A stretch of DNA of 43,102 nt from an uncultured Clostridia bacterium (GTDB lineage Bacteria; Bacillota; Clostridia; Oscillospirales; Acutalibacteraceae): positions 1-43,102 of the forward strand of contig CAMMVF010000021.1 in the NCBI GenBank assembly GCA_946500295.1, written 5' to 3'. This document shows positions 33,017 to 41,835 of this stretch, one piece after another (the stretch's first letter is position 1; every line of letters starts with the position of its first letter). A program made the position numbers and the translations under genes. The notes beneath the pieces were generated by a model. It was given only the letters and a program-made list of their open reading frames with translations. It did no database searches and had not been told where the DNA came from.

Positions 33017-34111
33017 ATGAAATTAGGTATAGTAGGACTGCCGAACGTCGGCAAAAGCACGCTTTTTAACGCAATTACAAATGCGGGAGCACAGTCGGCT
33101 AATTACCCGTTTTGCACCATTGAGCCTAATGTCGGCGTTGTAGCAGTGCCCGATAAGCGGCTTGACAAGCTGGCGGAGATGTACGAACCCGACAAATACA
33201 CTCCAGCTACTATAGAGTTTGTTGATATTGCAGGACTTGTAAAGGGAGCTTCTCACGGCGAGGGACTGGGAAATAAGTTTCTCAGCAACATCAGGGAATG
33301 CGACGCAATAGTTCACGTGGTGCGCTGCTTTGAAAACGACGACATCGTCCATGTTGAGGGCAGCATTGATCCCAAGAGGGATATCGAAACCATAAATCTC
33401 GAGCTTGTGCTCTCAGATGTTGAAATGATTGAACGCAGGATAGACAAGACCCAGAAGCTTTTAAAGGCTGACAAAAAATATCAAGCCGAGCTTGACTTTT
33501 TCAAAAGGGTGCTTGAGGCGCTCAACGAGGGCAAGTCAGCCAGAAGTGTTGAGTGCACTGAGGAGGAGGCTGAGCTTCTGTCAAGTGTCGCACTGCTAAC
33601 AAACAAGCCCATCATCTACGCCGCCAACATGAGCGACGAGGATTTCTCAAACGGAATCGAGGACAACAAATATCTGAATATAGTTAAGGAAATAGCCAAG
33701 GAGGAGAAAGCCGGAGTTCTGCCGATTTGCGCCGGACTTGAAGAGGAAATAGCCGACATGGACAAAGAGGAAAAGGAGCTCTTCCTGTCCGACATGGGGC
33801 TTGAAAGCTCTGGGCTTGACAGACTTATCAGAGAGTGCTACTCGCTTTTGGGGCTTATTTCGTATTTGACGGCGGGCAAGCAGGAGGTGAGAGCCTGGAC
33901 AATCAAAAAGGGCACTAAAGCTCCACAGGCTGCCGGTAAAATCCACACCGACTTTGAGCGGGGCTTTATCAGAGCCGAGGTCATAGCCTATGACGACCTT
34001 ATCGCCTGCGGCTCCATGACCGCCGCCAAGGAAAAGGGGCTTGTCCGCAGCGAGGGCAAGGATTATGTGATGAAGGACGGAGACGTTGTTCTGTTCAGGT
34101 TTAACGTATAA
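33017..34111 (+). CDS. ychF: Ribosome-binding ATPase YchF (OLA1 family)
   Basis: A 364-residue P-loop protein of the Obg-like family that hydrolyses ATP rather than GTP and binds ribosomes. G1 is GLPNVGKST (7-15). ANYPFCTIEPNVGVV is the switch I/G2 region, FVDIAGLVKGASHGEGLGN is G3, and YAANMSDED replaces the NKxD motif, which explains the ATP preference. A TGS domain forms the C-terminus (AWTIKKGTKAPQAAGKIH, FERGFIRAEV). The length is standard. AAAGGACGAGG precedes the ATG. Its stop overlaps the dispersed repeat at 34107-34130. Confidence 0.97.
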   Translation: MKLGIVGLPNVGKSTLFNAITNAGAQSANYPFCTIEPNVGVVAVPDKRLDKLAEMYEPDKYTPATIEFVDIAGLVKGASHGEGLGNKFLSNIRECDAIVHVVRCFENDDIVHVEGSIDPKRDIETINLELVLSDVEMIERRIDKTQKLLKADKKYQAELDFFKRVLEALNEGKSARSVECTEEEAELLSSVALLTNKPIIYAANMSDEDFSNGIEDNKYLNIVKEIAKEEKAGVLPICAGLEEEIADMDKEEKELFLSDMGLESSGLDRLIRECYSLLGLISYLTAGKQEVRAWTIKKGTKAPQAAGKIHTDFERGFIRAEVIAYDDLIACGSMTAAKEKGLVRSEGKDYVMKDGDVVLFRFNV

Positions 34112-34130
34112 CCAAGCCGCCGATTTAAAT
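34107..34130 (+). repeat. Dispersed repeat at ychF stop, copy A
   Basis: Begins tataaccaagccgccgattt. It matches 35487-35509 with one mismatch over 23 bp in the same orientation, and its first 18 bases match 10199-10216 with one mismatch. Confidence 0.88.
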
Positions 34131-34219
34131 ACCTTGGACGCTCTTATACTGATTCACAGTTATGATTGTCTTTTGCGATATTTATAGGAAGTATTTCTTA
34201 ATGTTCTGACTATTGTTTT

Positions 34220-34681
34220 TCAAAACAAATAAAAACCGTGTACTGACTTTGGTTCACACCAAGCGGTACACGGTTTTTCTGTTTTATTTTCCACACGAAT
34301 CAGATTGCTGACATAGGGGCGTTTTTCCGAAAGCACCTCATCATAAAATTTTTGCTTCCAATCAATATAGGCAACGCTGTCCTCCAGCTCCTTAATGGAT
34401 GCCCGCAGCCCCTCCTGCTTTTTTGCAAGCATTTCCTTGCGCTTGCGAATTGTGGACTCGCCTTGCAGACAAAGCTTCAAATATTCTTTCATCTCCTGAA
34501 TACTCATGCCGCATTTTTTCAGGCAAACAAGGTCCTTGATCCATTTCACATCGTGCTCGTCAAATACACGGCGATTGTTACTATCCCGTTTTACGTTTGG
34601 AACCAAGCCCTCGTTACAGTAATATTTTAACGCCTGATACGTCATGTTTGTCTCACGGCATACCTGCATCATCGTGTACAC
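34220..34681 (-). CDS. MerR-family transcriptional regulator
   Basis: A 153-residue regulator with an N-terminal MerR winged helix (MQVCRETNMTYQALKYYCNE, then RDSNNRRVFDEHDVKWI) and a long dimerisation helix (about 75-130). It resembles the AdhR/NmlR-like branch that responds to aldehydes or electrophiles. Two cysteines lie near the C-terminus (CTAWC) and a few elsewhere; which one senses anything is unknown. Its last codons form a terminator hairpin. It faces a divergent promoter with a 19-bp spacer at 34730-34760, whose downstream genes are now broken. Confidence 0.85.
   Translation of the reverse strand: MYTMMQVCRETNMTYQALKYYCNEGLVPNVKRDSNNRRVFDEHDVKWIKDLVCLKKCGMSIQEMKEYLKLCLQGESTIRKRKEMLAKKQEGLRASIKELEDSVAYIDWKQKFYDEVLSEKRPYVSNLIRVENKTEKPCTAWCEPKSVHGFYLF
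34231..34278. terminator. Bidirectional terminator overlapping the 3' end of merR
   Basis: The arms aaaaaccgtgtac and gtacacggttttt surround a loop of about 20 bases. The stem lies inside the last codons of the MerR gene and also ends the ychF side, with a T-run on both strands. Confidence 0.85.
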
Positions 34682-34729
34682 ACTGATATCCCATTTTATT
34701 CAAAATTTTTGAGTTTTTTGAAAAAACAC

Positions 34730-34760
34730 TTGACCGATAGTTATAACCGTATTATATAAT
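34730..34760 (+). promoter_or_regulatory. MerR-type promoter with 19-bp spacer
   Basis: TTGACC (34730-34735) and TATAAT (34755-34760) are 19 bases apart, the over-long spacing that MerR-family activators correct. The spacer contains the palindrome gttataac. It lies 49 bases from the MerR start and drives rightward towards the broken flavodoxin gene. Confidence 0.85.
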
Positions 34761-34835
34761 CAGCAGTGTAAACCGGATGTTTCAATCGGATTATACCACC
34801 GCAAGAGTAAAAATTCAAGAAAAGAGAGGATAAAA

Positions 34836-35037
34836 ATGGTATTCTATTTTACCGCCACAGGAAACAGGCTTTATATTGCAAAACGGCTGGAAGAAAGACC
34901 CTTGAGTATTCCGCAGATTATACATCGGGAAAATTTGGAATTTTCCGCAAGCAGTATCGGCATTGTCGCCCCTGTTTACGGGCACGAAGTTTTCCCCCAT
35001 GGTTAAGGAATTTTTTAAAAAAGCTGTATTTCACTTA
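34836..35037 (+). pseudogene. Flavodoxin-like gene, 5' fragment, frameshifted
   Basis: It starts with a good ribosome binding site (agagagga) and the FMN-binding type start MVFYFTATGNRLYIAKRL, then SIGIVAPVYGHEV, as in flavodoxin-domain proteins that often carry ferredoxin modules (EFR1-like). The frame ends at TAA 35004-35006. The next frame continues the family sequence as PMVKEFFKKAVFH, so there is a one-base-level frameshift near the C-run at 34994-34998. At about 35037 the similarity stops and alcohol dehydrogenase sequence begins. The protein cannot be functional. Confidence 0.8.
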
Positions 35038-35040
35038 GGG

Positions 35041-35337
35041 ACTGGCTGTAATTCACCCTGTTTACTACCGCCACATTCTGAAGGACGCAGAGGACAAATT
35101 CACCCGTTTTGCCAAAGTTGTGTTCGGCGCGGATACAGCCGAGCAGGGTCTGGAAGCTCTGAGCTCCTTTATCAGTGAATGTGGTCTCCCCACAAAGCTG
35201 TCAGAGCTGAAATCCAAGGTAGAGATTACCCCCCCGAAGTGCTCAGGAAGGTTGCAGACACCTGCAACATCATCAAATGCAACCCACGCGAACTTAGCCG
35301 AGAGGAAATTTACGAAATCCTCTGCGAGTGTATGTAA
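35041..35337 (+). pseudogene. Iron-containing alcohol dehydrogenase, 3' remnant
   Basis: Reading from 35041, LAVIHPVYYRHILKDAEDKF is the C-terminal part of iron-type alcohol dehydrogenases (BDH/YqhD-like). After a run of seven C at 35229-35236 the frame shifts, and the family end continues as EVLRKVADTCNIIKCNPREL, finishing EEIYEILCECM and TAA at 35335-35337. The catalytic N-terminal three quarters are missing. It is joined directly to the flavodoxin fragment, which indicates a deletion between two neighbouring genes. Confidence 0.85.
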
Positions 35338-35486
35338 GCGTAAATGGACTATGGCAATCAAACAGGATTATCTCAATCAATCCGGGATATTTAACACCCC
35401 TTCCCCGTTTTTCCTGCATGGCTCTGAGGGAAAATTATTCAGGCAAAACTCTGATCAAGTAAACCGAATGTAACCCCTTATAATTT

Positions 35487-35509
35487 TATAACCAAGTCGC
35501 CGATTTAAA
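35487..35509 (+). repeat. Dispersed repeat, copy B
   Basis: Begins tataaccaagtcgccgattt. It is a direct repeat of 34107-34130 about 1.38 kb away and is related to 10199-10216. It lies just before the flavodoxin lipoprotein gene. Confidence 0.88.
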
Positions 35510-35530
35510 CAAAGAAAGGAAGTCACCACC

Positions 35531-36217
35531 ATGAAAAAAATTATAAGCCTTTTAACGGCTGTGCTATTGACCTTGTCTTTTGCCTCCTGCGGACAGAACG
35601 CAAATAATGACACCCCGTCGAACTCAACCGCACGCTCCGAAACAGAAGCGGTAAGCTCTTTGCCTCCCACGGAAGCCTCAACTTCATCCGACGCTTCCGA
35701 GCCCGAACCGGGTACAGAGAACACTGGCTCTGCAACCGACAGCAATATTTTGCCCGCTTACTTCTCCTGGTCGGGAAGCACTCAGGAAATGGCTTCATAT
35801 ATTGCTCAGCAGACGGGCTGAGATTTGTTGGAAATCCAGCCCGAGACCCCCTATCCGACCGACTACAACGAGTGCGGCGAAGTGGCTCGGGCTGAACGTG
35901 ACAACAACGAACGCCCGGCAATCGCCAATTTGCCGGAATCTATTAAAGAATACGACACCATATTGATTGGCTATCCCATCTGGTGGCATACCGCTCCGAT
36001 GATTATCGGCAGCTTCCTTGAAAGCTACGATCTGACCGACAAGGAAGTATATCCTTTCACTCAGTCCGCCTCTATGGATACGGAACAGTTTGACAACTCC
36101 ATCGCTTTTGTCCGGGAAAATGCCGACGGTGCAACGGTCTACGACGGGCTGTTCGCAAGACCTTCTGACACCGAGACGATAGACGGATATCTAGAAAATA
36201 ACGGTCTTGTTCAGTAA
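35531..36217 (+). pseudogene. Flavodoxin-like lipoprotein gene with one in-frame TGA
   Basis: The frame runs 229 codons with a single internal TGA at 35819-35821. The first part has a lipoprotein-type signal (KKIISLLTAVLLTLSFASC, Cys20), a Ser/Thr/Glu/Pro linker and the FMN loop FSWSGSTQEMA. Straight after the TGA, in the same frame, it continues LLEIQPETPYPTDYNECGE, then ILIGYPIWWHTAPM, to a normal end. The stop sits where relatives have Gly or Ala (QTGxDL), so it is most simply a GGA to TGA change. Everything else is intact, so the loss looks recent. It may yield a 96-residue truncated product. Confidence 0.82.
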
Positions 36218-36308
36218 ACTCAGTAAGTCATGATAATCTTGAAGCGTCGCTTTTCTAATTTCATATCGTGAATACACCGCAGATATCAATGGATGTCATA
36301 ATAAAAGC

Positions 36309-36346
36309 ACAGAGCCAAGGTTAAATTCTTATAACCTTGGCTCTGT
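36309..36346. terminator. Bidirectional terminator between flavodoxin pseudogene and dacA
   Basis: The stem acagagccaaggtta pairs with taaccttggctctgt (one extra base). T-runs follow on both strands (acgttttt and gcttttatt). Confidence 0.88.
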
Positions 36347-36401
36347 ACGTTTTTAGTTTAATTTCCCTCAGTTTTTTTACTATAGCTGAATAAAGCCTCT
36401 A

Positions 36402-37748
36402 TCAAAGATCTCTGTGCTTATTGACCTTTGCCTTGCCGCCCTTATTAAGTCTGGCAACAAAAATCATGTATGCGATAAATAGAATTATCACCAACGCTGC
36501 GGCTATTATAAACACCGGAGAAGTGACTACATTCTTAACTATTGTCATTACATAGATAAGCTCGCTTCTCTCTATCGTCTCACTTGCAACTAAATTAATT
36601 TTGGTAAGCTCCTGATCCTGATAGTATATAGTCGCCGTGCCGATTACCGTGCCCTTAGTCACAGGGGTGTCGATAACCTCAGGAACATCCGCCTCAATCT
36701 TTATATCGCTATCCTCCATATCTAGGGGAAGCATAGTAGAATAAGCATATTCAGGTACGAGCAACAATGTATCTTTGTCCATTGCATAATTCACCTTAAT
36801 CTCGCTGACCGGAGTTTGTTCAGCAACGACCTGCTGAAGCTCCATATTTCCGAAGGCCCATTCGTACAAAGCCTTGCTGTCTATCATAGCACCGTTTTCA
36901 GCATAGTTGCCGTACTCATCGTAACATGGCGAGTGCATTGCTACACACAGATATGCCACACCGTCCTTGGTAGCTGTCGAAACCAAACAAAAACCAGCTT
37001 CGTCGGTAGTACCTGTCTTAATTCCTCTGGCATATTCATAGTAGTAGTCCGGCTCGTTTTCATTTATCAGACTGTTCGTAGTTATCAGTGGGTTTTCGCC
37101 GTCCTCGTCCAGGCTGAGGTAGTAGCTGGTGGTGTTTGTCACCTCTGTAAAGTGCGGCGTGGTGATGGCGTACTCGGTGATTTTGTACATATCAGCCGCA
37201 GTGGTGTAGTGATCCTCGTCGTGCAGTCCGTGGGGATTTGTAAAATGGGTGTTTGTACATCCCAGCTCCTTAGCCCTCTGATTCATAAGCTCAACAAAAG
37301 CTGAAACATCGCCGTTTCCAACGTAATCCGCAAGCACCAAGGCTGCATCGTTGCCCGAGGGAACCATCATGCAGTACAAAAGCTCCATAACGCTCATCTT
37401 TTCTCCTGCATAATCCTCAAGCCCGGCTATTGAACTGCCCGTTCCTGCAAGCTCGTCCAGAAGGTCCTGATTGATGGTGACCATTGTGTTGTCAAGGTCA
37501 TCCACCTGCTCGGTCACTACAATATATGTCATAATTTTTGTAGTCGAAGCCGGATAGCATTTCTCATTCGCATTTTTTTGGTAAATCGGTGTGTCAGTGT
37601 CGAGGTTTACCAAATAAACATAATCACTGTAAAGGTCAAAGCCGGGGTCAAAGTTTACCGAAGCCGCACCAGCGCTCACCGAAAACATAGAAGTTATAAT
37701 AACCAGCATCATCACAAATGACGCCAGTGCAAACAATTTTTTTCTCAT
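36402..37748 (-). CDS. dacA: D-alanyl-D-alanine carboxypeptidase (PBP5-like)
   Basis: A 448-residue exported enzyme that trims the terminal D-Ala of peptidoglycan stem peptides. A signal peptide (1 to about 29) precedes the catalytic domain with the three penicillin-binding motifs: SxxK at Ser68-Lys71 (STTK), SxN at 131-133 (SGN) and KTG at 244-246. A C-terminal beta domain (about 310-400) and one membrane helix (about 412-435) with a basic tail (RLNKGGKAKVNKHRDL) anchor it. Serine 68 is the acylated residue. It has its own promoter (37790-37818) and terminator. Confidence 0.95.
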   Translation of the reverse strand: MRKKLFALASFVMMLVIITSMFSVSAGAASVNFDPGFDLYSDYVYLVNLDTDTPIYQKNANEKCYPASTTKIMTYIVVTEQVDDLDNTMVTINQDLLDELAGTGSSIAGLEDYAGEKMSVMELLYCMMVPSGNDAALVLADYVGNGDVSAFVELMNQRAKELGCTNTHFTNPHGLHDEDHYTTAADMYKITEYAITTPHFTEVTNTTSYYLSLDEDGENPLITTNSLINENEPDYYYEYARGIKTGTTDEAGFCLVSTATKDGVAYLCVAMHSPCYDEYGNYAENGAMIDSKALYEWAFGNMELQQVVAEQTPVSEIKVNYAMDKDTLLLVPEYAYSTMLPLDMEDSDIKIEADVPEVIDTPVTKGTVIGTATIYYQDQELTKINLVASETIERSELIYVMTIVKNVVTSPVFIIAAALVIILFIAYMIFVARLNKGGKAKVNKHRDL

Positions 37749-37789
37749 AGTATTTTTCCCTTCCCTATGGTAAAATGTTAAGTAAAAAT

Positions 37790-37818
37790 ATGATACAACA
37801 TTTTTTGTGAAATTTCAA
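37790..37818 (-). promoter_or_regulatory. Promoter of dacA
   Basis: On the minus strand TTGAAA (37813-37818) and TATCAT (37790-37795) are 17 bases apart, about 42 bases before the start codon. Confidence 0.75.
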
Positions 37819-37877
37819 TTACTACAACAATAAAATTTACTTGTTTCAACAGGCATATAAAAAGGAGGCAAATGCAG

Positions 37878-38990
37878 ATGAAGCTGATTCACACAGGAGA
37901 CTGGCATCTGGGCAAAATTATCTACTCACGCTCCATGCTCGACGAGCAGAAAAGCTTTATATCTGACTTTTTTATCCCACTGATAGAGCTTGAAAATCCC
38001 GACGCAGTTATTATCGCCGGGGATATCTTCGACCGCAGTATAGCCCCACCGGAAGCTATAAAACTGTTCGACGGCTTTATAAGCTACATAAGCGGCAAAG
38101 GCATTCCCCTGCTCGCAATAACAGGAAACCACGACGGCAGGGAAAGGATAACTCTCGGAGCTGAGCTGCTTAAAAAAAGCGGGATTTACATAGTCACGGA
38201 CTTAAAGGACGCCTTTGAGCCTGTGAGCATAGGAAATCTGAATTTTTACCTCATCCCCCACATTGAGCCCGCACAGGTAAGGGAATATTTCCAAAATGAC
38301 GAGATACGGGGGTTCTCGGACAGCTACAAAGCTGTGACGGATAAAATATACGAAGATATAGACGACAGCGCAGTAAGCATTGCGGTTTCCCACTGCTTTT
38401 TAAACGGCTGTACCATAAGCGAGTCCGAAGCCCCGATGTACATAGGCGGAAGCGCTCAGGTAAGCTCAGAGTTATTCGACCGCTTCAAGCTTGTACTACT
38501 CGGACATCTGCACTCTCCTCAACGGGCAGGCGACAACGGGTATTACTCGGGCTCGCCGCTCAAATACTCCTTTGACGAGCAAAGGCAGAAAAAAGGCGTG
38601 AACATTTTTGAGCTGAAAAACGGTGAATTTGAACGTCGGTTCGAGCCATACTCCCCCATACACGACATGAGGACGATTTCCGGCGAATTCAACTCCCTGC
38701 TGGGGCAAGCTAAGCTCAACCCGAGCGAGGACTATATACACATACACCTAAAGGACGAAAAGCCCATATTCATGCCTATGCAAAGACTCAGAGAATATTA
38801 CCCAAACGCTCTCGAGCTGAGCACCGAGCTTCTCCCCTCTCCCGAGAATGTCACTGCCGCTCCTGCGCGCAGGAGCTTCGGAGAGCCCGCTGATGTATTC
38901 AGGGAATTTTCCTCTCAGATCTGCGCTCAGGAAGCGACAAACGAGGATTTGGAGCTGTTTGAAAAAATAGTAAGGGAGGCGCTTGAATGA
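37878..38990 (+). CDS. sbcD: Exonuclease subunit SbcD
   Basis: A 370-residue Mre11-type nuclease subunit that, with SbcC, cuts DNA hairpins and protein-blocked ends. Metal-binding phosphoesterase motifs are in order: HTGDWHLGK, AGDIFDRS, ITGNHDGRER, VSHCFLNG and LLGHLHSPQ. I chose ATG 37878 because AAAGGAGG lies nine bases before it; ATG 37872 would leave only three. It overlaps sbcC by four bases (ATGA). The gene may be relevant to the many hairpin repeats in this window, which are SbcCD-type substrates. Confidence 0.95.
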   Translation: MKLIHTGDWHLGKIIYSRSMLDEQKSFISDFFIPLIELENPDAVIIAGDIFDRSIAPPEAIKLFDGFISYISGKGIPLLAITGNHDGRERITLGAELLKKSGIYIVTDLKDAFEPVSIGNLNFYLIPHIEPAQVREYFQNDEIRGFSDSYKAVTDKIYEDIDDSAVSIAVSHCFLNGCTISESEAPMYIGGSAQVSSELFDRFKLVLLGHLHSPQRAGDNGYYSGSPLKYSFDEQRQKKGVNIFELKNGEFERRFEPYSPIHDMRTISGEFNSLLGQAKLNPSEDYIHIHLKDEKPIFMPMQRLREYYPNALELSTELLPSPENVTAAPARRSFGEPADVFREFSSQICAQEATNEDLELFEKIVREALE

Positions 38991-41728
38991 AACCCTTAAA
39001 ACTTGTAATGGAGGGATTCGGCTCATACCTGAAAAGGACTGAGATTGATTTCACCGAATTTAATTCCTCATTGTTTTTGATAACAGGTCTTACCGGCGGC
39101 GGCAAGACCACAATACTCGATGCAATCTGCTTTGCACTGTACGGGAAGGCTACCGGGGGACTGCGAAGCTGGGAGGAAATGAGGAGCATAGCCGCAGACA
39201 TTTCCACCCCGACGCTCGTTGACTTCACCTTTTCCATCGGTGAAAAGACTTACCGCTTTTGCCGCAGTCAGCACGCCTACACAGGCAGGAAGGACGGGCT
39301 TACAAAGATAAAGACCGAGAACAGCTGCTATGAGCTCAAAGCCGAGGGAGAAACACTCCTCGCAACAGGTGCGGATAGAAACATAAACTCAAAGGCACAG
39401 GAGCTTTTGGGTCTTGACTGTGAACAGTTTTCCAAGGTCATGATCCTCCCACAGGGCGAATTCAGGCGACTGCTGCTTGCGCCGTCGGTGGAAAAGTCAA
39501 AGCTTCTGGAAAAGCTGTTCAACGCCGAGCAGTGGTCGAAAATTACCGACAAAGCCGTAGCGGCGGCGGCAGAATCCAAAAAGCAAGCCGAGGAAATAGC
39601 CGCCAAACGCTCGGCTGTGCTAAGCTCCTTCGGCTGTGAAAACGACGATGAGCTTGAAGGGAGAGCCTGCGCCGCACAAAAAAAGCATGCGGAGCTTGAA
39701 AAGCTTGCTCTGGAGCTTGGCGGTAAGCTCAAAAAAATCGAAGGTGAGCTTGAGGCGTTAAAAGCCCGTGAGGAGGCTTCAAAACAGCTTATCATAGCAC
39801 GGGAAAGCCTTGACCGTGCGGTCAAAAGCAAGGAGAGTGCCGAGGCGGAATATCACAGAGCCAAGAAAGAGCTTGAAGCCCTGCCCGAAATACAAGAAGC
39901 GACCGTGAAGCTCCACGAGAGGATAAAGTCACTTGAGCAGGCTCTGGAAAATATCAAAGCCGTATCTGATTTAAAGTCGAGCCTCAATGCCTGTTCCAAG
40001 GATTTAGAAAAAAACGAAAAAACCTCCCTTGAGCTGACAAGGAAGGGAAACCAAATAAGCCAACGGCTTAAAAACGGAGAGGAATACATAGGGAATCTCA
40101 GAAAGGACATCGAAAAAATCCCGGCGGCAATGGCAAAGCTGCAGACCTTAAAAGAGGTGAGCGAGGGCTATTCAAAGCTTTCAAGCCTGAAATCGGAGCT
40201 GGAAACGGCACAGAAAAGAGCCGATATCTCGGCTTCACAGCTAAATTCACTGCGCTCAGAGCTTGAAGCCCTGAAAGAGGGCGAGCGCAGCCTTGATGAA
40301 AAGCTGAGGGGCAACATGGCTCTTTATCTCTCCGCCTCGCTTTCAGACGGCAAGCCCTGCCCCGTGTGCGGCTCGCTCAGCCACCCCTCCCCTGCCTCAC
40401 ACGCTAAAAGCGACGAGCAGGGACTTGAACAAAAACAGCAGGAGCTTAAAAATCTGATACAGAAAAAGGAGGCTCAGTGCTCAAGCAAGCTTGCAGAGCA
40501 CTCAGCCGACACAGCCACAGTGGAAAACATTCAAAAATCCCTTGCCGAGCAGGAAAAAATCTGCTCCGGGTACAACATATACTACAAAACCTTCAAGAGG
40601 GATTTACAGTCTCAGACGGAGAGTCTGAACGCTTTAAGGCTCAGCAGCTCCAAGCTGCCGGAGGCGGAAAAGCTGCTTGAAAGTCTCAAGGCAGCTTTTG
40701 AAGAAAACCGCCTCAGTGCCGAGAGGCTGTCTGAGGTTATAATGGCGCACAGAGCAGAGCAAATCAAGCTAAAGGAACAGCTGAAACTTTTGCTTGAGCA
40801 GGGTGGACTTGAGGATGAAGAAAAAACCACGTCGGAGCTTAATAGCGCAAGGGCGAAAAAGACTGAGCTTGAAAAAACAGCTTCACAGCTTCAAAATAAT
40901 TTCACCGAGGCTCAGTCGGTTTTAAAATCCCAGACCGCTATCGCAGAAGAAAGACATTCAAAGCTCAAGGAAATACAGACTAAGCTTTCAATCTGTGAAA
41001 AGGCGTGTGAAAATATTGAAGCCGAAAGCGCCGAAAACGCCGAGAAAATCTGCGCTGAAATCCGTATTCAGCTAAACCAGGCATACTCCCTTGGCGGTGA
41101 AGCTAAAAAGGAGAGCGAAAGCTTAAATTCGGCTTTAACACTTTTAAAAAAGCACGGCGAAAAAGCCAAAGCCGCCGAGGCTTTATACTCCTCCACCCAA
41201 CGCCTCTCCGATATGCTCAGGGGAAACAATCCGATGAAGGTGCCTATCAAGATGTTCGTCCTCGGAATGATGCTCGACGACATACTTTTGCAGGCAAACA
41301 AATACTTCGCAATTCTGAGCGAGAGCAGATACAGCCTTGAAAAAATAACCGAGGAACAGGGCGGCCGCTCGCTCAGGGGGCTTGACCTGGAGGTATTCGA
41401 CGGGAATTACGGCGGCTGCCGCCGGGTTTATACCCTCTCGGGCGGAGAGATGTTTCTTGCCTCCCTCTCCCTCGCCTTCGGGCTTTCGGACGTGGTGCAG
41501 AGCTATTCCGGCGGGATACGGCTTGACTCAATATTTATTGACGAAGGCTTCGGCTCGCTGGACAATGAGACTATTCAGACCGCTATGAAGGCTCTGCACA
41601 AGATAAGCGGCATGGGCAGAACCGTCGGGATAATCTCTCATGTATCTCAGCTTCGCGAGCGCATAGGCAACAAGATAGTGGTAAGCACCGACAAAAACGG
41701 CAGTCATGCAGTCATCGTGACCGAATGA
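38987..41728 (+). CDS. sbcC: Exonuclease subunit SbcC
   Basis: A 913-residue Rad50-type ATPase. Walker A is GLTGGGKT (34-41). Long coiled coils (about 180-450 and 480-780) flank the zinc hook CPVC (458-461), through which two molecules join. The signature YTLSGGEMFLASLSLAFGL and Walker B SIFIDEGFGSLD lie at about 815-855. The common form of the Walker A is GPNGAGKT or GPTGAGKT; Leu for Pro is a minor change. It is shorter than E. coli SbcC (1048), normal for Clostridia. The start overlaps sbcD by four bases. Confidence 0.95.
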   Translation: MKPLKLVMEGFGSYLKRTEIDFTEFNSSLFLITGLTGGGKTTILDAICFALYGKATGGLRSWEEMRSIAADISTPTLVDFTFSIGEKTYRFCRSQHAYTGRKDGLTKIKTENSCYELKAEGETLLATGADRNINSKAQELLGLDCEQFSKVMILPQGEFRRLLLAPSVEKSKLLEKLFNAEQWSKITDKAVAAAAESKKQAEEIAAKRSAVLSSFGCENDDELEGRACAAQKKHAELEKLALELGGKLKKIEGELEALKAREEASKQLIIARESLDRAVKSKESAEAEYHRAKKELEALPEIQEATVKLHERIKSLEQALENIKAVSDLKSSLNACSKDLEKNEKTSLELTRKGNQISQRLKNGEEYIGNLRKDIEKIPAAMAKLQTLKEVSEGYSKLSSLKSELETAQKRADISASQLNSLRSELEALKEGERSLDEKLRGNMALYLSASLSDGKPCPVCGSLSHPSPASHAKSDEQGLEQKQQELKNLIQKKEAQCSSKLAEHSADTATVENIQKSLAEQEKICSGYNIYYKTFKRDLQSQTESLNALRLSSSKLPEAEKLLESLKAAFEENRLSAERLSEVIMAHRAEQIKLKEQLKLLLEQGGLEDEEKTTSELNSARAKKTELEKTASQLQNNFTEAQSVLKSQTAIAEERHSKLKEIQTKLSICEKACENIEAESAENAEKICAEIRIQLNQAYSLGGEAKKESESLNSALTLLKKHGEKAKAAEALYSSTQRLSDMLRGNNPMKVPIKMFVLGMMLDDILLQANKYFAILSESRYSLEKITEEQGGRSLRGLDLEVFDGNYGGCRRVYTLSGGEMFLASLSLAFGLSDVVQSYSGGIRLDSIFIDEGFGSLDNETIQTAMKALHKISGMGRTVGIISHVSQLRERIGNKIVVSTDKNGSHAVIVTE

Positions 41729-41803
41729 CCGTCGCTCTTATTACGTGCATATTTGTAATTAGTTTAATCCGGGGGTGCGTGAGTAGAAATCATGTTCATT
41801 TAT

Positions 41804-41835
41804 CACAAAAACCGCATATCTATGCGGTTTTTGTG
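41804..41835 (+). terminator. Hairpin downstream of sbcC
   Basis: The stem cacaaaaaccgca / tgcggtttttgtg has a 6-base loop, and the T-run lies inside the stem. It is the first hairpin after the sbcDC operon. Confidence 0.7.

Noticed and set aside
35819-35821. Selenocysteine codon in the flavodoxin lipoprotein
   Set aside because: Relatives have Gly or Ala here, not Cys, and I see no clear SECIS-like hairpin just after the TGA.
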